In this document: in pieces, positions 53,506 through 63,917 of the stretch | How positions within the stretch are numbered: the first letter of the stretch is position 1 | Layout of the letters: every line of letters starts with the position of its first letter | Assembly (NCBI GenBank): GCA_038040445.1 | Contig: JBBPIG010000017.1 | Span: 86,170-150,169 of the forward strand | Direction: 5' to 3' | From: Acidobacteriota bacterium | GTDB taxonomy: Bacteria; Acidobacteriota; Blastocatellia; UBA7656 | DNA length: 64,000 nt | The notes under the pieces: generated by a model | Seen by the model: the letters and a program-made list of their open reading frames with translations, nothing else | Told to the model about the DNA's origin: nothing | The model's database searches: none | Made by a program: the position numbers and the translations under genes

Positions 53506-54924
53506 ATGTGGAAGCCCTTTCTAGTCTCTGGAGTGCTGGTCGTCCTGGTAGCTTTGGCTCCCGCGTGCAAAGACAAAACCGAAGCCCCCACGACGAAACC
53601 CGACCCGCCGGCGACACCCTCCCAGATTCGAGCGGCTGACTACGGGCAGTTTGATGCGAATCGCGTCGAGGCTTTTCTGGCGAAGTTTAGGAAACTGACA
53701 ATGCAGATTGCCGGAGAGCGAACTAAGAAGCTTGACGATCTGATTCGCGAAGCCGGGCTGAGTTTGGCCGACAAGATTGAATCCCTAAAAAGACTTGCGC
53801 CGCCGGGGGCGACCGGCCCGCGGGATGAGCTGCGTGTGGAACGCCTGATCCTGTCGGTTGCTCCGGAGGAGCTGGTCTTGTTCAAGTTTGCGCTCGAGTA
53901 CGACGGCGACTACAAGGATCTGGTGGAGTATGTGTTCCACGATGTTGACGACAAGGAGAGGCGGACGCGAATTATCGAACACTTTCGACAAGCGCCGGCG
54001 CAGATCGGCGTCAAGGTCCTGACGGACGTCGATGACACGATGTTCGCCAACCTGATTGAGAAGCGGTATCCAAAGAGGACTTTATACCCGGGCGTGCTGG
54101 AGTTCTACGATTCCTTAAGGCATGAGCCCTTCGAGGCCAACCCAACTCCTATCACGACCCTCTCGGCAAGACCCAATCCGATCGGCCTCGGGTTGGAGAG
54201 CGCTAGCCTAGCCAGCCTGATCAAGTTCACGAATGGCAAACTCCGTCCGAGCGGGTTATCCGGAAAACTGAAAAGTTCAGTGTTGGGGTCGCTTGAAACC
54301 ATTGTGCGGGCACATCAAGATCATCTTGAGAAGCTGTCGGATAAGATCCCCCATGGCCAGGAGGACAAGATCGGACAGGTGAAGTTCTCGAATTTCTCTG
54401 AGTTCGCACAAGTCTATCCGGAATATCGTTTTGTTTTTGTCGGCGACTCGGGACAAGCTGACGCGCTGACGGCACAACTGATGGTCACACAGAATTCAAC
54501 CGACGAGGCATCGAGAGTGCTGACCACTTTTATTCATGACATCAGACGATCTGAGAGCGACGCGGAGTCGGCGAGTAACTCGTTTGCAAGTCTTCTCCAG
54601 CACCAGGATCTCTTAGTGAGCGAGACGTCGGCTTCTGGTCGAGGGGTAATCGTCTTCAGAAACTATATTCAAGCGGCCGTAGTCGCTTACACTCACTCGG
54701 CGACCCTTGGGGATCTGGTCACCGCCGAGGAACTAGCAACAATCACCAAGGCGGCGCTCGAGCAGTTTCTAGAGATCGTTGGGAAGGAAACCGGCGATGC
54801 TTTTGGACGACTTCGAGAAGAATACCGGCAGGACGCTGAAAGGGCATACCAACTCTTGATGAGCGCGAGTCCGAAGCCATCGGCCGTTGGAGACATTCGC
54901 CGCATATTGGATGAAAAGTTCTAG
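53506..54924 (+). CDS. Lipoprotein with App1/DUF2183 phosphatidate phosphatase-like domain
   Basis: The 472-aa protein has a lipoprotein signal (MWKPFLVSGVLVVLVALAPA then CKDK, a lipobox-like LAPAC at about 17-21). The middle carries the HAD-like catalytic motif VKVLTDVDDTMFANLIEKRY (DxDDT), and LYPGVLEFYDSLR with TLSARPNPIGLG (motif II), then EYRFVFVGDSGQADALT (motif IV), as in App1 phosphatidate phosphatases. The C-terminal helical part has no known match. It probably acts on phospholipids in the periplasm. The start has a GGAAGG site about six bases upstream. It is the fourth exported-protein gene in the row. Confidence 0.83.
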   Translation: MWKPFLVSGVLVVLVALAPACKDKTEAPTTKPDPPATPSQIRAADYGQFDANRVEAFLAKFRKLTMQIAGERTKKLDDLIREAGLSLADKIESLKRLAPPGATGPRDELRVERLILSVAPEELVLFKFALEYDGDYKDLVEYVFHDVDDKERRTRIIEHFRQAPAQIGVKVLTDVDDTMFANLIEKRYPKRTLYPGVLEFYDSLRHEPFEANPTPITTLSARPNPIGLGLESASLASLIKFTNGKLRPSGLSGKLKSSVLGSLETIVRAHQDHLEKLSDKIPHGQEDKIGQVKFSNFSEFAQVYPEYRFVFVGDSGQADALTAQLMVTQNSTDEASRVLTTFIHDIRRSESDAESASNSFASLLQHQDLLVSETSASGRGVIVFRNYIQAAVVAYTHSATLGDLVTAEELATITKAALEQFLEIVGKETGDAFGRLREEYRQDAERAYQLLMSASPKPSAVGDIRRILDEKF

Positions 54925-54931
54925 GAGGCTG

Positions 54932-55044
54932 GTCTGATTTGGACTGCGGCGGCAAGGTACGCCGCGACGCCGCTTTTGCTGACGATTCCATTCGAACCCA
55001 AAGCGGCGTCGCGGAGTACCTTGCCGCCGCAGTCCAAATCAGAC
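54932..55044. repeat. Long inverted repeat (45-bp arms) after the lipoprotein gene
   Basis: The arms 54932-54976 and 55000-55044 are reverse complements with one mismatch (G/T at the GTAC(G/T)CCGCG word) and a 23-base loop. The arm begins GTCTGATTTGGACTGCGGCG. A transcript would fold into a very stable stem, but there is no T-run, so a simple terminator is less likely than a REP/MITE-like element. The rest of this 360-base gap (54925-55284) contains only a short plus frame beginning ATGACTACGAAG (55088), which soon stops. Confidence 0.85.
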
Positions 55045-55284
55045 TCCTGAAACCGAACGACGAGCTTCTTTCGAGGAGAGATAGGACATGACTACGAAGA
55101 GAACTGAACCAGATATGGACGGTCCCTTCGGCAAGGCGAGCCGGCTGACGGGTGCCAGCACGGAACTTCGGTAGTGTCCTGATCTTGGTTGCAACCTTGC
55201 CCCTCCAAGGCGAGTATTAGACTTTGCCGAATCGGACGGCTGCTAAATCAAGGGACCTGAGACCCAGTTACACGGAGGAATGCA

Positions 55285-57213
55285 ATGCGATCGTTGAAGC
55301 ACCTGCGCGTGTTGATGCTGTGCCTGCTCATCATCAGTTTGGGCGCCGTAGCGGTCCGGGCAACTAACGGTGTACGAAAAGGTGAGTGGCGCTTTTATGG
55401 CGGCGATCAAGGCAGCGGCAAGTATTCGCCTCTTGATCAGATCAATCGGGAAAACGTTCAGAAGCTGAAAGTAGCGTGGAGCTGGGATTCGCCGGACCTC
55501 AAAGTCGTCGAGCAGAAGTCGAGGCTCTACACGCTTGGTCATGAGGCTACGCCGCTGATGATCGGAGGAGTGCTCTATATCAGCACGTCGTTGAGTCAGG
55601 TAGCCGCGATCGATGCCGCGACCGGCAAGACGATTTGGGTCTACGATCCTAAGAGCTACGAGACCGGACAGCCGACCAACCTTGGCTTCGTGCATCGCGG
55701 CGTGGCCTACTGGACCGATGGCAAAGCGGATCGAATCTTCATCGGGACCAGCGATGCCTATTTGATAGCTCTCGATGCCAAGACCGGCCAGCCTGTTGCG
55801 AGCTTTGGCGAGAACGGAAGGGTGGATCTCACCAAGGCCATTCCGCTCGCAGTCAGAGCGCGCAACTACGCGGTCTCGTCTCCTCCCATGGTCTGTCGTG
55901 ATGTGGTGCTGGTCGGCGCTTCGATCAATGACGGCCCCGTTAAGAAAGAAGCGCCGCGCGGGGACATTCAGGCGTTCGATGTCCGTACCGGCAAACCCGC
56001 CTGGATATTTCACACCGTTCCACAAGCGGGCGAGTTCGGCAACGATACCTGGGAGAACGATTCGTGGACGTACACCGGCAATACAAACAACTGGACGCTG
56101 ATGAGCGCCGATGAAGAGCTGGGCTATGTCTACATTCCGCTGGGCACGCCGACCAACGATTGGTATGGCGGGCACCGGCTGGGCAACAACCTCTTCGCCG
56201 AAAGCCTGCTCTGCCTCGACGCCAAAACCGGCAAGCGAGTTTGGCACTATCAGACGGTCCATCACGGAGTGTGGGACTATGATCTGCCGGCAGCGCCGGT
56301 GCTTTGCAACATCAAGGTAAACGGCAAGCAGATCAAGGCAGTCGCACAGATAACCAAGACCGGATTCTGTTTCGTCTTTGACCGAGTGACCGGTAAGCCG
56401 GTTTGGCCGATCGAAGAACGGCCAGTTCCACAGTCGGTAATTCCGGGAGAGCGGTTATCGCCGACGCAGCCTTTCCCAACCAAGCCCGCGCCGTATGAGA
56501 TCCAGGGTGCGACCGAAGACAATTTGATCAATTTCTCTCCGGAGCTTCGCCAGGAAGCGCTCGCGATCCTCAATCGATTCGATCACGGCCCGCTGTTCAC
56601 TCCGCCGACGGAGAAGGGGACAGTCAATCTGCCGGGATGGGGCGGCGGCGCTAACTGGTGGGGCGCGGCGTTCGATCCCGAGACGGGGATGTTCTACATC
56701 CCATCCAGCACAGGTCCAATCGCCGTCAGGTTGAGCACGCCCGATCCGAATCGTTCGAACTTTCGGTATGTGCGTACATACGAAGGTACGGGCTTGTCAG
56801 TGGCCGGACCACGCGGACTGCCGCTGTTCAAGCCTCCCTACGGCCGAATCACCGCCGTTGATCTGAACAAGGGCGAACACGTCTGGCAGGTTCCTCACGG
56901 CGATGGTCCGAGACAGAAGGTGAATGAGATGCTCGGCAACGGCAAAGACGTAGGACCGCTCGGCGCGGGCGGCGGCGGACCATTGCTGACCAGGACGCTG
57001 CTGTTTGTTGGACAGGGCAGTGGAGGCCGCGGAGGCGGAAGCGGCGGCGCCGCGAACGTCTTACGCGCCTTCGACAAGGCCACCGGCAAAGTTATCGCCG
57101 AGATCGCTCTTGCGGCCAACCCACACGGAACGCCGATGACTTACATGACAGGCGGCAAACAGTACATTGTGGTCGCTACGTTTGACGGCCGGTTGGTGGC
57201 GCTCACTTTATAG
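55285..57213 (+). CDS. PQQ-dependent (quinoprotein) dehydrogenase
   Basis: The 642-aa protein has a signal peptide ([20 protein letters not shown], cleaved near VRATN) and the eight-bladed propeller of PQQ dehydrogenases: [20 protein letters not shown], repeated W-motifs ([51 protein letters not shown]), and the active-site area [20 protein letters not shown]. It resembles membrane-glucose-dehydrogenase-type and related quinoproteins; the alcohol or sugar substrate is unknown. No cytochrome c domain is fused. A molybdenum hydroxylase pair follows 46 bases later. There is an AGGAGG-like site near the start (CGGAGGA seven bases upstream). Confidence 0.93.
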   Translation: MRSLKHLRVLMLCLLIISLGAVAVRATNGVRKGEWRFYGGDQGSGKYSPLDQINRENVQKLKVAWSWDSPDLKVVEQKSRLYTLGHEATPLMIGGVLYISTSLSQVAAIDAATGKTIWVYDPKSYETGQPTNLGFVHRGVAYWTDGKADRIFIGTSDAYLIALDAKTGQPVASFGENGRVDLTKAIPLAVRARNYAVSSPPMVCRDVVLVGASINDGPVKKEAPRGDIQAFDVRTGKPAWIFHTVPQAGEFGNDTWENDSWTYTGNTNNWTLMSADEELGYVYIPLGTPTNDWYGGHRLGNNLFAESLLCLDAKTGKRVWHYQTVHHGVWDYDLPAAPVLCNIKVNGKQIKAVAQITKTGFCFVFDRVTGKPVWPIEERPVPQSVIPGERLSPTQPFPTKPAPYEIQGATEDNLINFSPELRQEALAILNRFDHGPLFTPPTEKGTVNLPGWGGGANWWGAAFDPETGMFYIPSSTGPIAVRLSTPDPNRSNFRYVRTYEGTGLSVAGPRGLPLFKPPYGRITAVDLNKGEHVWQVPHGDGPRQKVNEMLGNGKDVGPLGAGGGGPLLTRTLLFVGQGSGGRGGGSGGAANVLRAFDKATGKVIAEIALAANPHGTPMTYMTGGKQYIVVATFDGRLVALTL

Positions 57214-57259
57214 GGCCCTATAGGTCATATATGTCCTATTTATCCTGAGGAGGATTTCG

Positions 57260-57721
57260 ATGGCTGGAATGACAATCAACGTCAACGGAAAGGACCGGAC
57301 CGTAGATGTCCATCCTGACATGCCGCTGCTGTGGCTCTTGCGCGACACGCTCGATCTGACCGGCACCAAGTTCGGTTGCGGAATGGGACTGTGCGGAGCG
57401 TGCACCGTCCACCTCAACGGCGCTGCGGTGCGCAGTTGCCAGACGACTGTGAAGAGCGCCGCCGGTAAAGCGGTTGTGACTATCGAAGGGCTGAACGCGA
57501 AAGCCGAGCATCCGGTGCAGGTGTGCTGGCGGCAAGGCAACGTTCCGCAGTGCGGCTACTGCCAGAGCGGCCAGATCATGGCTGCTGCCGCGTTGCTCAA
57601 GCAGAAACCGAAGCCGACCGACACTGACATCGACACCGCGATGCGTGGCAACATCTGCCGGTGTGGGACCTATCAACGCATTCGCCAGGCGATCAAACAG
57701 GCAGCGGAGGTGAAGAAATGA
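57260..57721 (+). CDS. iorA: [2Fe-2S] subunit of an aldehyde/isoquinoline-type oxidoreductase
   Basis: The 153-aa protein has a plant-ferredoxin-type cluster site [16 protein letters not shown] near residues 40-55 and the second cluster site [16 protein letters not shown] with [15 protein letters not shown], as in small subunits of the xanthine oxidase family. It passes electrons from the molybdenum subunit encoded next. The ATG at 57260 has GAGGAGG eight bases upstream. Its stop overlaps the next start as ATGA. The substrate is not fixed by sequence; the isoquinoline name follows from family similarity. Confidence 0.92.
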   Translation: MAGMTINVNGKDRTVDVHPDMPLLWLLRDTLDLTGTKFGCGMGLCGACTVHLNGAAVRSCQTTVKSAAGKAVVTIEGLNAKAEHPVQVCWRQGNVPQCGYCQSGQIMAAAALLKQKPKPTDTDIDTAMRGNICRCGTYQRIRQAIKQAAEVKK

Positions 57722-59949
57722 ACCGAATCGATCTGGTTACCCGCCGCACTTTTTTGGGCGGCGTCTTCTCCGCCGGCGCCTTCGTGCTAAGCGCGCAGCT
57801 CTTGCCGCTCGAGGCTCGCGCAGCTTCAGGAACAACCGCGGACAATGCCGCCTGGAACCCCAGCGTCTATCTTGGAATCGAGCCGGACGGAACCGTCGTG
57901 ATCGTCGCGCATCGGTCCGAGATGGGAACCGGTATTCGCACCGGGCTGCCGACGATTGTCGCCGACGAACTCGAGGCCGACTGGGCGCGCGTGAAAGTCG
58001 AGCAAGCGCTCGGCGACGCGAAGTACGGCTCGCAGAACACGGACGGCTCGTGCTCGATTCGCGATTTTGCCGACGCGATGCGTGACGCGGGCGCCACCGC
58101 GCGGATGATGCTCGAAGCTGCAGCCGCCGCAAAGTGGGGTGTGCCGGTTGCTGAATGCAAAGCGCAGAATCATCAAGTCGTTCACACGCCGAGCAAACGC
58201 AAGCTCGGCTACGGCGAGCTGGTGGCGCTTGCGGCACAGCAGCCCCTGCCTAAGAAAGAAGAGCTGAAATACAAACCCGCGTCGGAGTATCGCTACATCG
58301 GCAAAGACCTGCCGGCCGTTGACCGCGATGACATTTGCGCCGGCCGCGGGACCTTCGGTATCGACGCGCGCATGCCGGGCATGGTTTACGCGTCAATCGA
58401 GCGCTCGCCTGTGCTTGGCGGCAAACTCAAAAGCTTCGACGATCAGGAAACGCGCAAGGTGCCCGGCGTGCAAACTACGGTTGTCATTCCGAGCTTCAAG
58501 CCGCCGCACGGCTTTCAAGCGCTCGGCGGCGTCGCGGTAATCGCCGACAACACCTGGTCGGCAATGAAGGGCCGCGAAGCTTTGAAAGTAGAATGGGACG
58601 CCGGCGATAACGCGAGCTATAACTCGGCGGCCTTCAAGCAATCGCTGCTCGAGACCGTTCGCAAACCGCAGAAGGTTGCGCGCAACGTGGGCGACGTGGA
58701 TGCCGAGTTCGCGAAAGGCGGCAAGACTCACGAGGCTGAATACTATGCGCCACACTTGTCGCACGCGCCGATGGAACCACCGGCGGCTGTTGCTGAGTTC
58801 AAAGACGGCAAGGCAGTGATCCACGCCGCGACTCAGAACCCGCAAGCGGTGCAAGACACGGTCGCAGCGGCGCTCGGGATTAACAAGAAGGACGTCGAGT
58901 GTCACGTGACTCTGCTCGGCGGCGGCTTCGGTCGCAAGTCGAAGCCTGACTACGTCGCGGAAGCCGCGCTGCTTTCGAAGGCAGTCGGCAAACCGGTCAA
59001 GGTTTCGTGGAGCCGCGAGGACGATATTCGCTTCGACTACTACCACACGGTTTCGGCTATGTATGTCAAAGCTGCGCTGGACGAGAAGGGCAAACCAACC
59101 GCGTGGCTGCAACGCTGCGCATTTCCGACGTTGATGTCTACGTTCAGCGCGGCGGCGAACTCGGCCAGCGGCGGCGAGCTGGGCATGGGCTGGACGAATC
59201 TGCCGTTCGACATTCCGAATCATCGCGCCGAGAATGGCCCGGCTCAAAACCATCTGCGCATCGGCTGGCTGCGTTCGGTCGCGAACATCCAGCACGCGTT
59301 CGCGATTCATTCTTTCGTGGATGAGCTGGCGCAGCTTGCAAAGCGCGACTCGGTCGAGTACCTGCTCGACGTGCTTGGCAAGCCCCGCACGATTGATCTC
59401 GGGCAACGCGGTCCACTTGCCGCTAAGTATCCGCTCGACACCGGGCGGCTGCGCAACGTGATCGAACTGGCGGCCGAGCGATCCGGCTGGGCGAAGAAGA
59501 AGCCAGCCAAAGGCCGCGCGCTTGGGATCGCCGCGCATTGGAGCTTCCTGACCTACGTCGCAGCCGTCGTCGAGGTTGAAGTAGATGACAACGGAAAGGT
59601 CCGCATCCCGCGCGTCGACATGGCGGTTGACGCGGGTCGTGTGATCAACCCCGATCGGGTGAAGGCGCAGTTCGAAGGAGCGGCGGTGTTCGGCTCGGGC
59701 ATCGCGCTGATGAACGAAATCACCGCGACGGCGGGCGCGGTTAATCAATCGAATTTCCACGACTACCAGGTCGCGCGGATGAACGAGGCGCCTATCGAGA
59801 CGCGCGTTCACCTGGTGCAAAGCGATGCGCCGCCGGCGGGAGTTGGAGAGCCGGGGGTGCCGCCGATGGCCCCGGCGATTTGCAACGCGATATTTGCCGC
59901 GACGGGCAAGCGCATTCGTGAATTGCCCATCAAGAAGAAGCTCGCGTGA
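57718..59949 (+). CDS. iorB: Molybdopterin subunit of an aldehyde/isoquinoline-type oxidoreductase
   Basis: The 743-aa protein starts [20 protein letters not shown], with a Tat signal (TRRTFLGG), so the enzyme is probably moved to the periplasm with its iron-sulfur partner. Molybdenum-cofactor features include [60 protein letters not shown] and near the end [20 protein letters not shown], which carries the catalytic Glu (VGEPGVPP). It matches IorB-like single-chain enzymes with a fused two-domain layout. No cytochrome c or maturation gene (xdhC) follows. The ATGA overlap with iorA shows translational coupling. Confidence 0.93.
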   Translation: MNRIDLVTRRTFLGGVFSAGAFVLSAQLLPLEARAASGTTADNAAWNPSVYLGIEPDGTVVIVAHRSEMGTGIRTGLPTIVADELEADWARVKVEQALGDAKYGSQNTDGSCSIRDFADAMRDAGATARMMLEAAAAAKWGVPVAECKAQNHQVVHTPSKRKLGYGELVALAAQQPLPKKEELKYKPASEYRYIGKDLPAVDRDDICAGRGTFGIDARMPGMVYASIERSPVLGGKLKSFDDQETRKVPGVQTTVVIPSFKPPHGFQALGGVAVIADNTWSAMKGREALKVEWDAGDNASYNSAAFKQSLLETVRKPQKVARNVGDVDAEFAKGGKTHEAEYYAPHLSHAPMEPPAAVAEFKDGKAVIHAATQNPQAVQDTVAAALGINKKDVECHVTLLGGGFGRKSKPDYVAEAALLSKAVGKPVKVSWSREDDIRFDYYHTVSAMYVKAALDEKGKPTAWLQRCAFPTLMSTFSAAANSASGGELGMGWTNLPFDIPNHRAENGPAQNHLRIGWLRSVANIQHAFAIHSFVDELAQLAKRDSVEYLLDVLGKPRTIDLGQRGPLAAKYPLDTGRLRNVIELAAERSGWAKKKPAKGRALGIAAHWSFLTYVAAVVEVEVDDNGKVRIPRVDMAVDAGRVINPDRVKAQFEGAAVFGSGIALMNEITATAGAVNQSNFHDYQVARMNEAPIETRVHLVQSDAPPAGVGEPGVPPMAPAICNAIFAATGKRIRELPIKKKLA

Positions 59950-60083
59950 GGCTTGGAGCGCGAGCCTGGGAGCGCAGGCATCCGTGCTGGGTCGTTTCGG
60001 CTAACGGCTATTCTCTTTGTAAAGGGAGTCTCGATCAACGCCGCGCTCGCGGGATCATGGCGCTGGCGTCCTTGCTTTCTCGC

Positions 60084-60665
60084 TTACGATTTCTTCTCGG
60101 GCAGACGCGCGACAAAGCTCACCGAGCGTTTGTAGTCCTTACCGTCGAAGGTGGTTCCGTCTTCGTCGCGGCCCTTCACTACTCCATTCTCGACTGTGTA
60201 ATCCTTGAGCGTGTTAATCCCGGAGGTTTGAAAGTTGCCCGGGTGATACATGACCCAGAAGCCTTTCCCGACCTTGTACTGCAGCCCGCGAGCGCCCTCT
60301 GGGAACTGCCCATACTCCTCAAAAGCTTTGGCCTGGGCTTCTGCCGAGATAGGCGTATCGGTCACCAGCAGCAGGACCGCATCCTCTCCAAACATTTTGC
60401 CATGCCCTGCATATGCATACTTGAGTGTCACCGTCTGTCCTTCAACGATGATCGTTCCGCTCGCCTCGCCCTCTCGCAAGGCGCCGGGCGCGCTCGCTTG
60501 CTGCTGCGTCGGCTGGCTCGGTTGATTGCCCGCGCTCGGAGTTTTGCCCGAGTTGTTATTGGACGCCCGCTCGTTTGTAGAACAGGCGGTGAGCACGAGC
60601 AATAGAACAAGAGTGAGTGTTCGTCTCAAACTTCGGGTCTCCTTATCGGATGTCTTGTCTGCCAT
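60084..60665 (-). CDS. Lipoprotein of unknown function
   Basis: The 193-aa protein has a lipoprotein signal (RRTLTLVLLLVLTAC, lipobox LTAC at about 25-28), a Ser/Asn/Gln-rich spacer, then a beta-rich domain (ASGTIIVEGQTVTLKYAYAG; VLLLVTDTPISAEAQAKAFE; FWVMYHPGNFQTSGINTLKD). I do not recognise the domain, though similar short secreted proteins are common in Acidobacteriota. The ATG at 60665 overlaps the aminotransferase stop as TGATG, so it is the second gene of that operon. Confidence 0.8.
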   Translation of the reverse strand: MADKTSDKETRSLRRTLTLVLLLVLTACSTNERASNNNSGKTPSAGNQPSQPTQQQASAPGALREGEASGTIIVEGQTVTLKYAYAGHGKMFGEDAVLLLVTDTPISAEAQAKAFEEYGQFPEGARGLQYKVGKGFWVMYHPGNFQTSGINTLKDYTVENGVVKGRDEDGTTFDGKDYKRSVSFVARLPEKKS

Positions 60666-61975
60666 CAAAGGGTCGCAAATGCCCCGTCGAGAGCTGCGGC
60701 CAGTTGATCGATGTCCGACTTCGACGCCACCAGCGGCGGACCCATGCGGATCACATTGCCGTATAAGCCGCCTTTGCCGATCAATACGCCGCGGCGCCGC
60801 GTTTCTTCAAACACTCGCAGCACTGATTGTGGATCGGGTTCCTTGGTTGTCCGGTCCTTCACGCACTCGATTGCTTGCATCAACCCCATTCCGCGAACGT
60901 CGCCTATCACCGGGTACTTGTCTTTCAACTCTTCAAGCTTCGAACGCAAGTAATCGCCGACCACCCGCGCATTGCGTGGCAGGTCGTTCTCTTCTATCAC
61001 GCGAATCGTGGCAAGCGCCGCCGCGCACGTCACCGGATTTCCGCCGAATGTCGAGAACGAAAGCCCCGGATACTTGTCGGCGACCTCGGGAATCGCGGTC
61101 GTGCACCCTATCGGCGCGCCGTTGGCCATGCCTTTCGCAAAAGTCATGATCTCCGGCTCGACCTCCCAATGCTCGATCCCGCACCAGCGATCGCCTGTCC
61201 TTCCCCAGCCCGTCTGCACTTCGTCGCAAATGAAGATGCCGCCGTAGCGCCGAACAATCTCGGTCACGACTTTGAAGTAGTCCTTTGGAGGAGTGATGAA
61301 CCCGCCTACGCCGAGGATCGGTTCGGCGATGAAAGCAGCGATCTGTCCGGTGGTCGAAGTTTGTATCAGCTCTTCGACATCGCGAGCGCACTCCATCGCG
61401 CAGGTCTCAGGCTTGAGGTTGAAGGGACAGCGATAACAATACGGCGCGTGAGCGTGGACGATGCCGGGAACAATCGAAGGACCGTGCTTCCACGGCGCGT
61501 GCCCGCTCGCGGTCATGTTGGTGACCGAGCGTCCGTGATACGCATGCCGCAACGCGACGATCTCTGTTCGACCGGTGTAGATTCGCGCGAGCACCATTGC
61601 GGTCTCATCAGCTTCGGTGCCGCTGTTGGTGAAGTAACTCTTCTTCAGATTGCCCGGCGTGATGTGGGCGACTTTCTCCCCGAGATCGGCCTGAGGCAGA
61701 TTGATGTACAGCGTCGAAGTGTGAGCGATTCTTCCAACCTGCTCGCTGACGGCTTTCACAACTTCGGGTCTCGCGTGACCGACGCTGGTCGTAAGCACGC
61801 CGCCGAAGCAATCAAGATAGCGATTGCCCTCCGAGTCCCACACGTGCATGCCTTCGCCGTGTGACAACACGAGCGGGTGCTCGTAATAGGGGGTGGCGCA
61901 CGGCCAAATATATTCTTTCTGCTTCGACACTAGTTCGGCAGTTGGCATAGTCTCAGTCGCGTTTTTGGCTGTCAT
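60665..61975 (-). CDS. Class III PLP aminotransferase (AGXT2-like)
   Basis: The 436-aa enzyme has fold-type I class III features: YFTNSGTEADETAMVLARIY (phosphate-binding region), AYHGRSVTNMTASGHAPWKH, IAAFIAEPILGVGGFITPPK, IFICDEVQTGWGRTGD with the cofactor Asp, and FAKGMANGAPIG with the Schiff-base Lys. The insert APYCYRCPFNLKPETCAMEC is typical of the alanine-glyoxylate/beta-amino-acid aminotransferase group (AGXT2-like), which accepts beta-alanine or 3-aminoisobutyrate in pyrimidine breakdown. A dihydropyrimidinase and an NCS1 permease on the same strand support this reading. The start gives MTAKNATETMPTAELVSKQK. Confidence 0.9.
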   Translation of the reverse strand: MTAKNATETMPTAELVSKQKEYIWPCATPYYEHPLVLSHGEGMHVWDSEGNRYLDCFGGVLTTSVGHARPEVVKAVSEQVGRIAHTSTLYINLPQADLGEKVAHITPGNLKKSYFTNSGTEADETAMVLARIYTGRTEIVALRHAYHGRSVTNMTASGHAPWKHGPSIVPGIVHAHAPYCYRCPFNLKPETCAMECARDVEELIQTSTTGQIAAFIAEPILGVGGFITPPKDYFKVVTEIVRRYGGIFICDEVQTGWGRTGDRWCGIEHWEVEPEIMTFAKGMANGAPIGCTTAIPEVADKYPGLSFSTFGGNPVTCAAALATIRVIEENDLPRNARVVGDYLRSKLEELKDKYPVIGDVRGMGLMQAIECVKDRTTKEPDPQSVLRVFEETRRRGVLIGKGGLYGNVIRMGPPLVASKSDIDQLAAALDGAFATL

Positions 61976-62141
61976 GAAGGCCTCCGGTTAGACACGAGTT
62001 CATCGAGGGAAAGCAGGGACAATTAAACAACAGACCCAATGTAGCGTCAATGCTGCGCCCATTCGAGCGGCCGGCGGACAGGGTCAGCGGACAAACAGCC
62101 GCGATGTCCTCGCGCGATCGACTCCTTGCGTTGGACACGCG

Positions 62142-63014
62142 TCAGCGGATGGTAACTTCCAGCTTGTAGTCGGCGATCCCCTTCGCCGGGATAACAACGA
62201 TTCGGTATTCGCCGTTCGATTCGAGCTTGCCGGACCACTCGGTTGACCGGCAGGCCATCGTGTAGTCATCGATGATTATTTCGAACGCAGCATTGTTCTG
62301 CTTCGAGGTGATGCGTACCGTCATCGTCTGCTCGGCCGCAGCCCGAACCGCGTACTCGACGATTGTCTTAGCCGTTCCAGTCAAGATCGCGGAATCCTTC
62401 CCGCGCTCAAAATGAACTGCCTTCGCGGTGGCGTTGCCTCGAAAGTTTCTGCGCGCCGCTCTTCCCGTTTGCGCGAGCCTGTGACCGCTCAAGCGATATG
62501 CTGTGGTTTCGATGAAATCGACGCCAATCGCTCTGCCGGTCAGAGTTCCGAGCCGCTCGACCTTTACCAACTCGCTTTCAATTCTGACACAGCGTATCGT
62601 TCCATTCGCGCGGTCGCCTCCGCCAAGTCGCGCAAGCAATGCAGGCTTCCCGTTTTGCATACCGTAGACGAACCCTTCACTGAACTGGCCGGTGCCGCCC
62701 GTGTTGCAAGTTGTCAGCACGACGGCCTCGTCTCTTCCGTCTCTGGTCAAGTCGCCATAGTCGATACTCCGAATCTCAAAGTTCAGCGCGTTGTCGGGGT
62801 CGCTTCTCGAGAATGAACCGTTGGTCACTTTCACCGCTTCGCTTTTCCCCGGCGTGTCGACTTCCAGGCAAGAGGGACGATAGGTGAAGTTGCGAAAGTC
62901 GACCCGGTGAATGTCGTTCCCGGCGGCGCGTTGCGGCAAACCCGGGGCTGCGCAACAGACTAGCAGCACCAGCGCTGCTATCACCGAACAAAAGCTGATC
63001 GGACTTTTCTTCAT
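62142..63014 (-). CDS. Secreted protein of unknown function
   Basis: The 290-aa protein starts MKKSPISFCSVIAALVLLVC with a clear export signal. The middle resembles repeat-like secreted proteins that report stored values (FEIRSIDYGDLTRDGRDEAV, then LTTCNTGGTGQFSEGFVYGM), with the DLTRDGRDEAVV stretch reminiscent of an FG-GAP or calcium loop. The C-terminal part (IVEYAVRAAAEQTMTVRITS, then SNGEYRIVVIPAKGIADYKL) is like the C-terminal domain often called PPC-like or inhibitor-type in secreted proteins. I give no function. ATG 63014 is close to a GGGGAG site; an upstream TTG (63035) is the alternative. Confidence 0.75.
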   Translation of the reverse strand: MKKSPISFCSVIAALVLLVCCAAPGLPQRAAGNDIHRVDFRNFTYRPSCLEVDTPGKSEAVKVTNGSFSRSDPDNALNFEIRSIDYGDLTRDGRDEAVVLTTCNTGGTGQFSEGFVYGMQNGKPALLARLGGGDRANGTIRCVRIESELVKVERLGTLTGRAIGVDFIETTAYRLSGHRLAQTGRAARRNFRGNATAKAVHFERGKDSAILTGTAKTIVEYAVRAAAEQTMTVRITSKQNNAAFEIIIDDYTMACRSTEWSGKLESNGEYRIVVIPAKGIADYKLEVTIR

Positions 63015-63233
63015 GGCTCCCCAATCACGCCTCAACGCGCAGCGCCGGTCTGTGTTTTGTCCATCAGCGCTGTATCAGCCGCGCGGGTATCGGCGCAAAA
63101 AGCCCGAATCAGTGTCATCCGTGTCGCGCGGGCGGCGTCAAAGTGTACATTAACATCGAGTCCGCAGGAGGAGAATGAATTCGTTACTACGTGACGTTGA
63201 CGAGAACTTCTCCAACACTTAGCTTGATAGCAG

Positions 63234-63917
63234 ATGAGACTAGTAGTCACTTCAGATTGTCACGGCAGGTTGAGCCAGGCTCGGATTCCCCAAGGCGACG
63301 TGTTGATTCTCGCCGGAGATCTTCTGGCTAATCGCTCCGGCGATCCGGACATAGACGCTGCTTTTCAACTCAACGCGATTCGCGAGCTTGATGACTTCTG
63401 CGGCGCTCTCCGTTTCAAACATGTGCTGCTGATCGCCGGAAACCACGACTGGGTCTTCGAGCGCTACAAAGACGCGCACCGCGTGCTGAAGAACATTGTC
63501 TATCTTGAAGACAGCGGGACAGAGATCGACGGGATGAAGTTTTGGGGCTCGCCTCATCAGCCGTGGTTCTACGATTGGGCGTTCAACCATCCGCGGAACG
63601 GCCCGGCGCTGGCGCACTACTGGAGTCTGATCCCGGACGACACCGATGTGCTGATCACCCACGGGCCGCCTTACGGCATCCTCGATCTCCCTTTCGGTAG
63701 CGGTGAGCCCGCGGGCTGCGAACTATTGCTGAACCGAGTGCGAGAAGTGAACCCGCGCGTTCACGTCTTCGGTCACATCCACGGCTCATACGGAAAAAAG
63801 CAGATCGGCAGGACGCTTTTTGTGAACGCGTGCCTGTGCAACGAAGCGTATGACCCGGCGAACCCGCCTCAGGTTATTGACCTTTGGCCCGATGGTAGAG
63901 TCGAGAGCAGCAGCTAA
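63234..63917 (+). CDS. Metallophosphoesterase (calcineurin-like, MPPED-type)
   Basis: The 227-aa protein has all five metal motifs: VTSDCHGRL (D-x-H), LAGDLLANR (GD), IAGNHDWVFERY (GNHD), VLITHGPPYGILDL (H), and HVFGHIHGSYG (GH-H). The HGPPYGILD and FGHIHGSYG forms are those of MPPED1/2-like proteins, a subgroup with phosphodiesterase activity toward cyclic or other nucleotides. It is complete and starts MRLVVTSDCHGRLSQARIPQ. It is divergent from the secreted protein at 62142. The last 83 bases of the window hold nothing recognisable. Confidence 0.93.
   Translation: MRLVVTSDCHGRLSQARIPQGDVLILAGDLLANRSGDPDIDAAFQLNAIRELDDFCGALRFKHVLLIAGNHDWVFERYKDAHRVLKNIVYLEDSGTEIDGMKFWGSPHQPWFYDWAFNHPRNGPALAHYWSLIPDDTDVLITHGPPYGILDLPFGSGEPAGCELLLNRVREVNPRVHVFGHIHGSYGKKQIGRTLFVNACLCNEAYDPANPPQVIDLWPDGRVESSS

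Noticed and set aside
55243..56265. 340-codon minus-strand open frame
   Set aside because: Antisense shadow of the PQQ dehydrogenase gene.
58393..59820. 475-codon minus-strand open frame
   Set aside because: Antisense shadow of iorB; its sequence is rich in Arg and His and has no domain.
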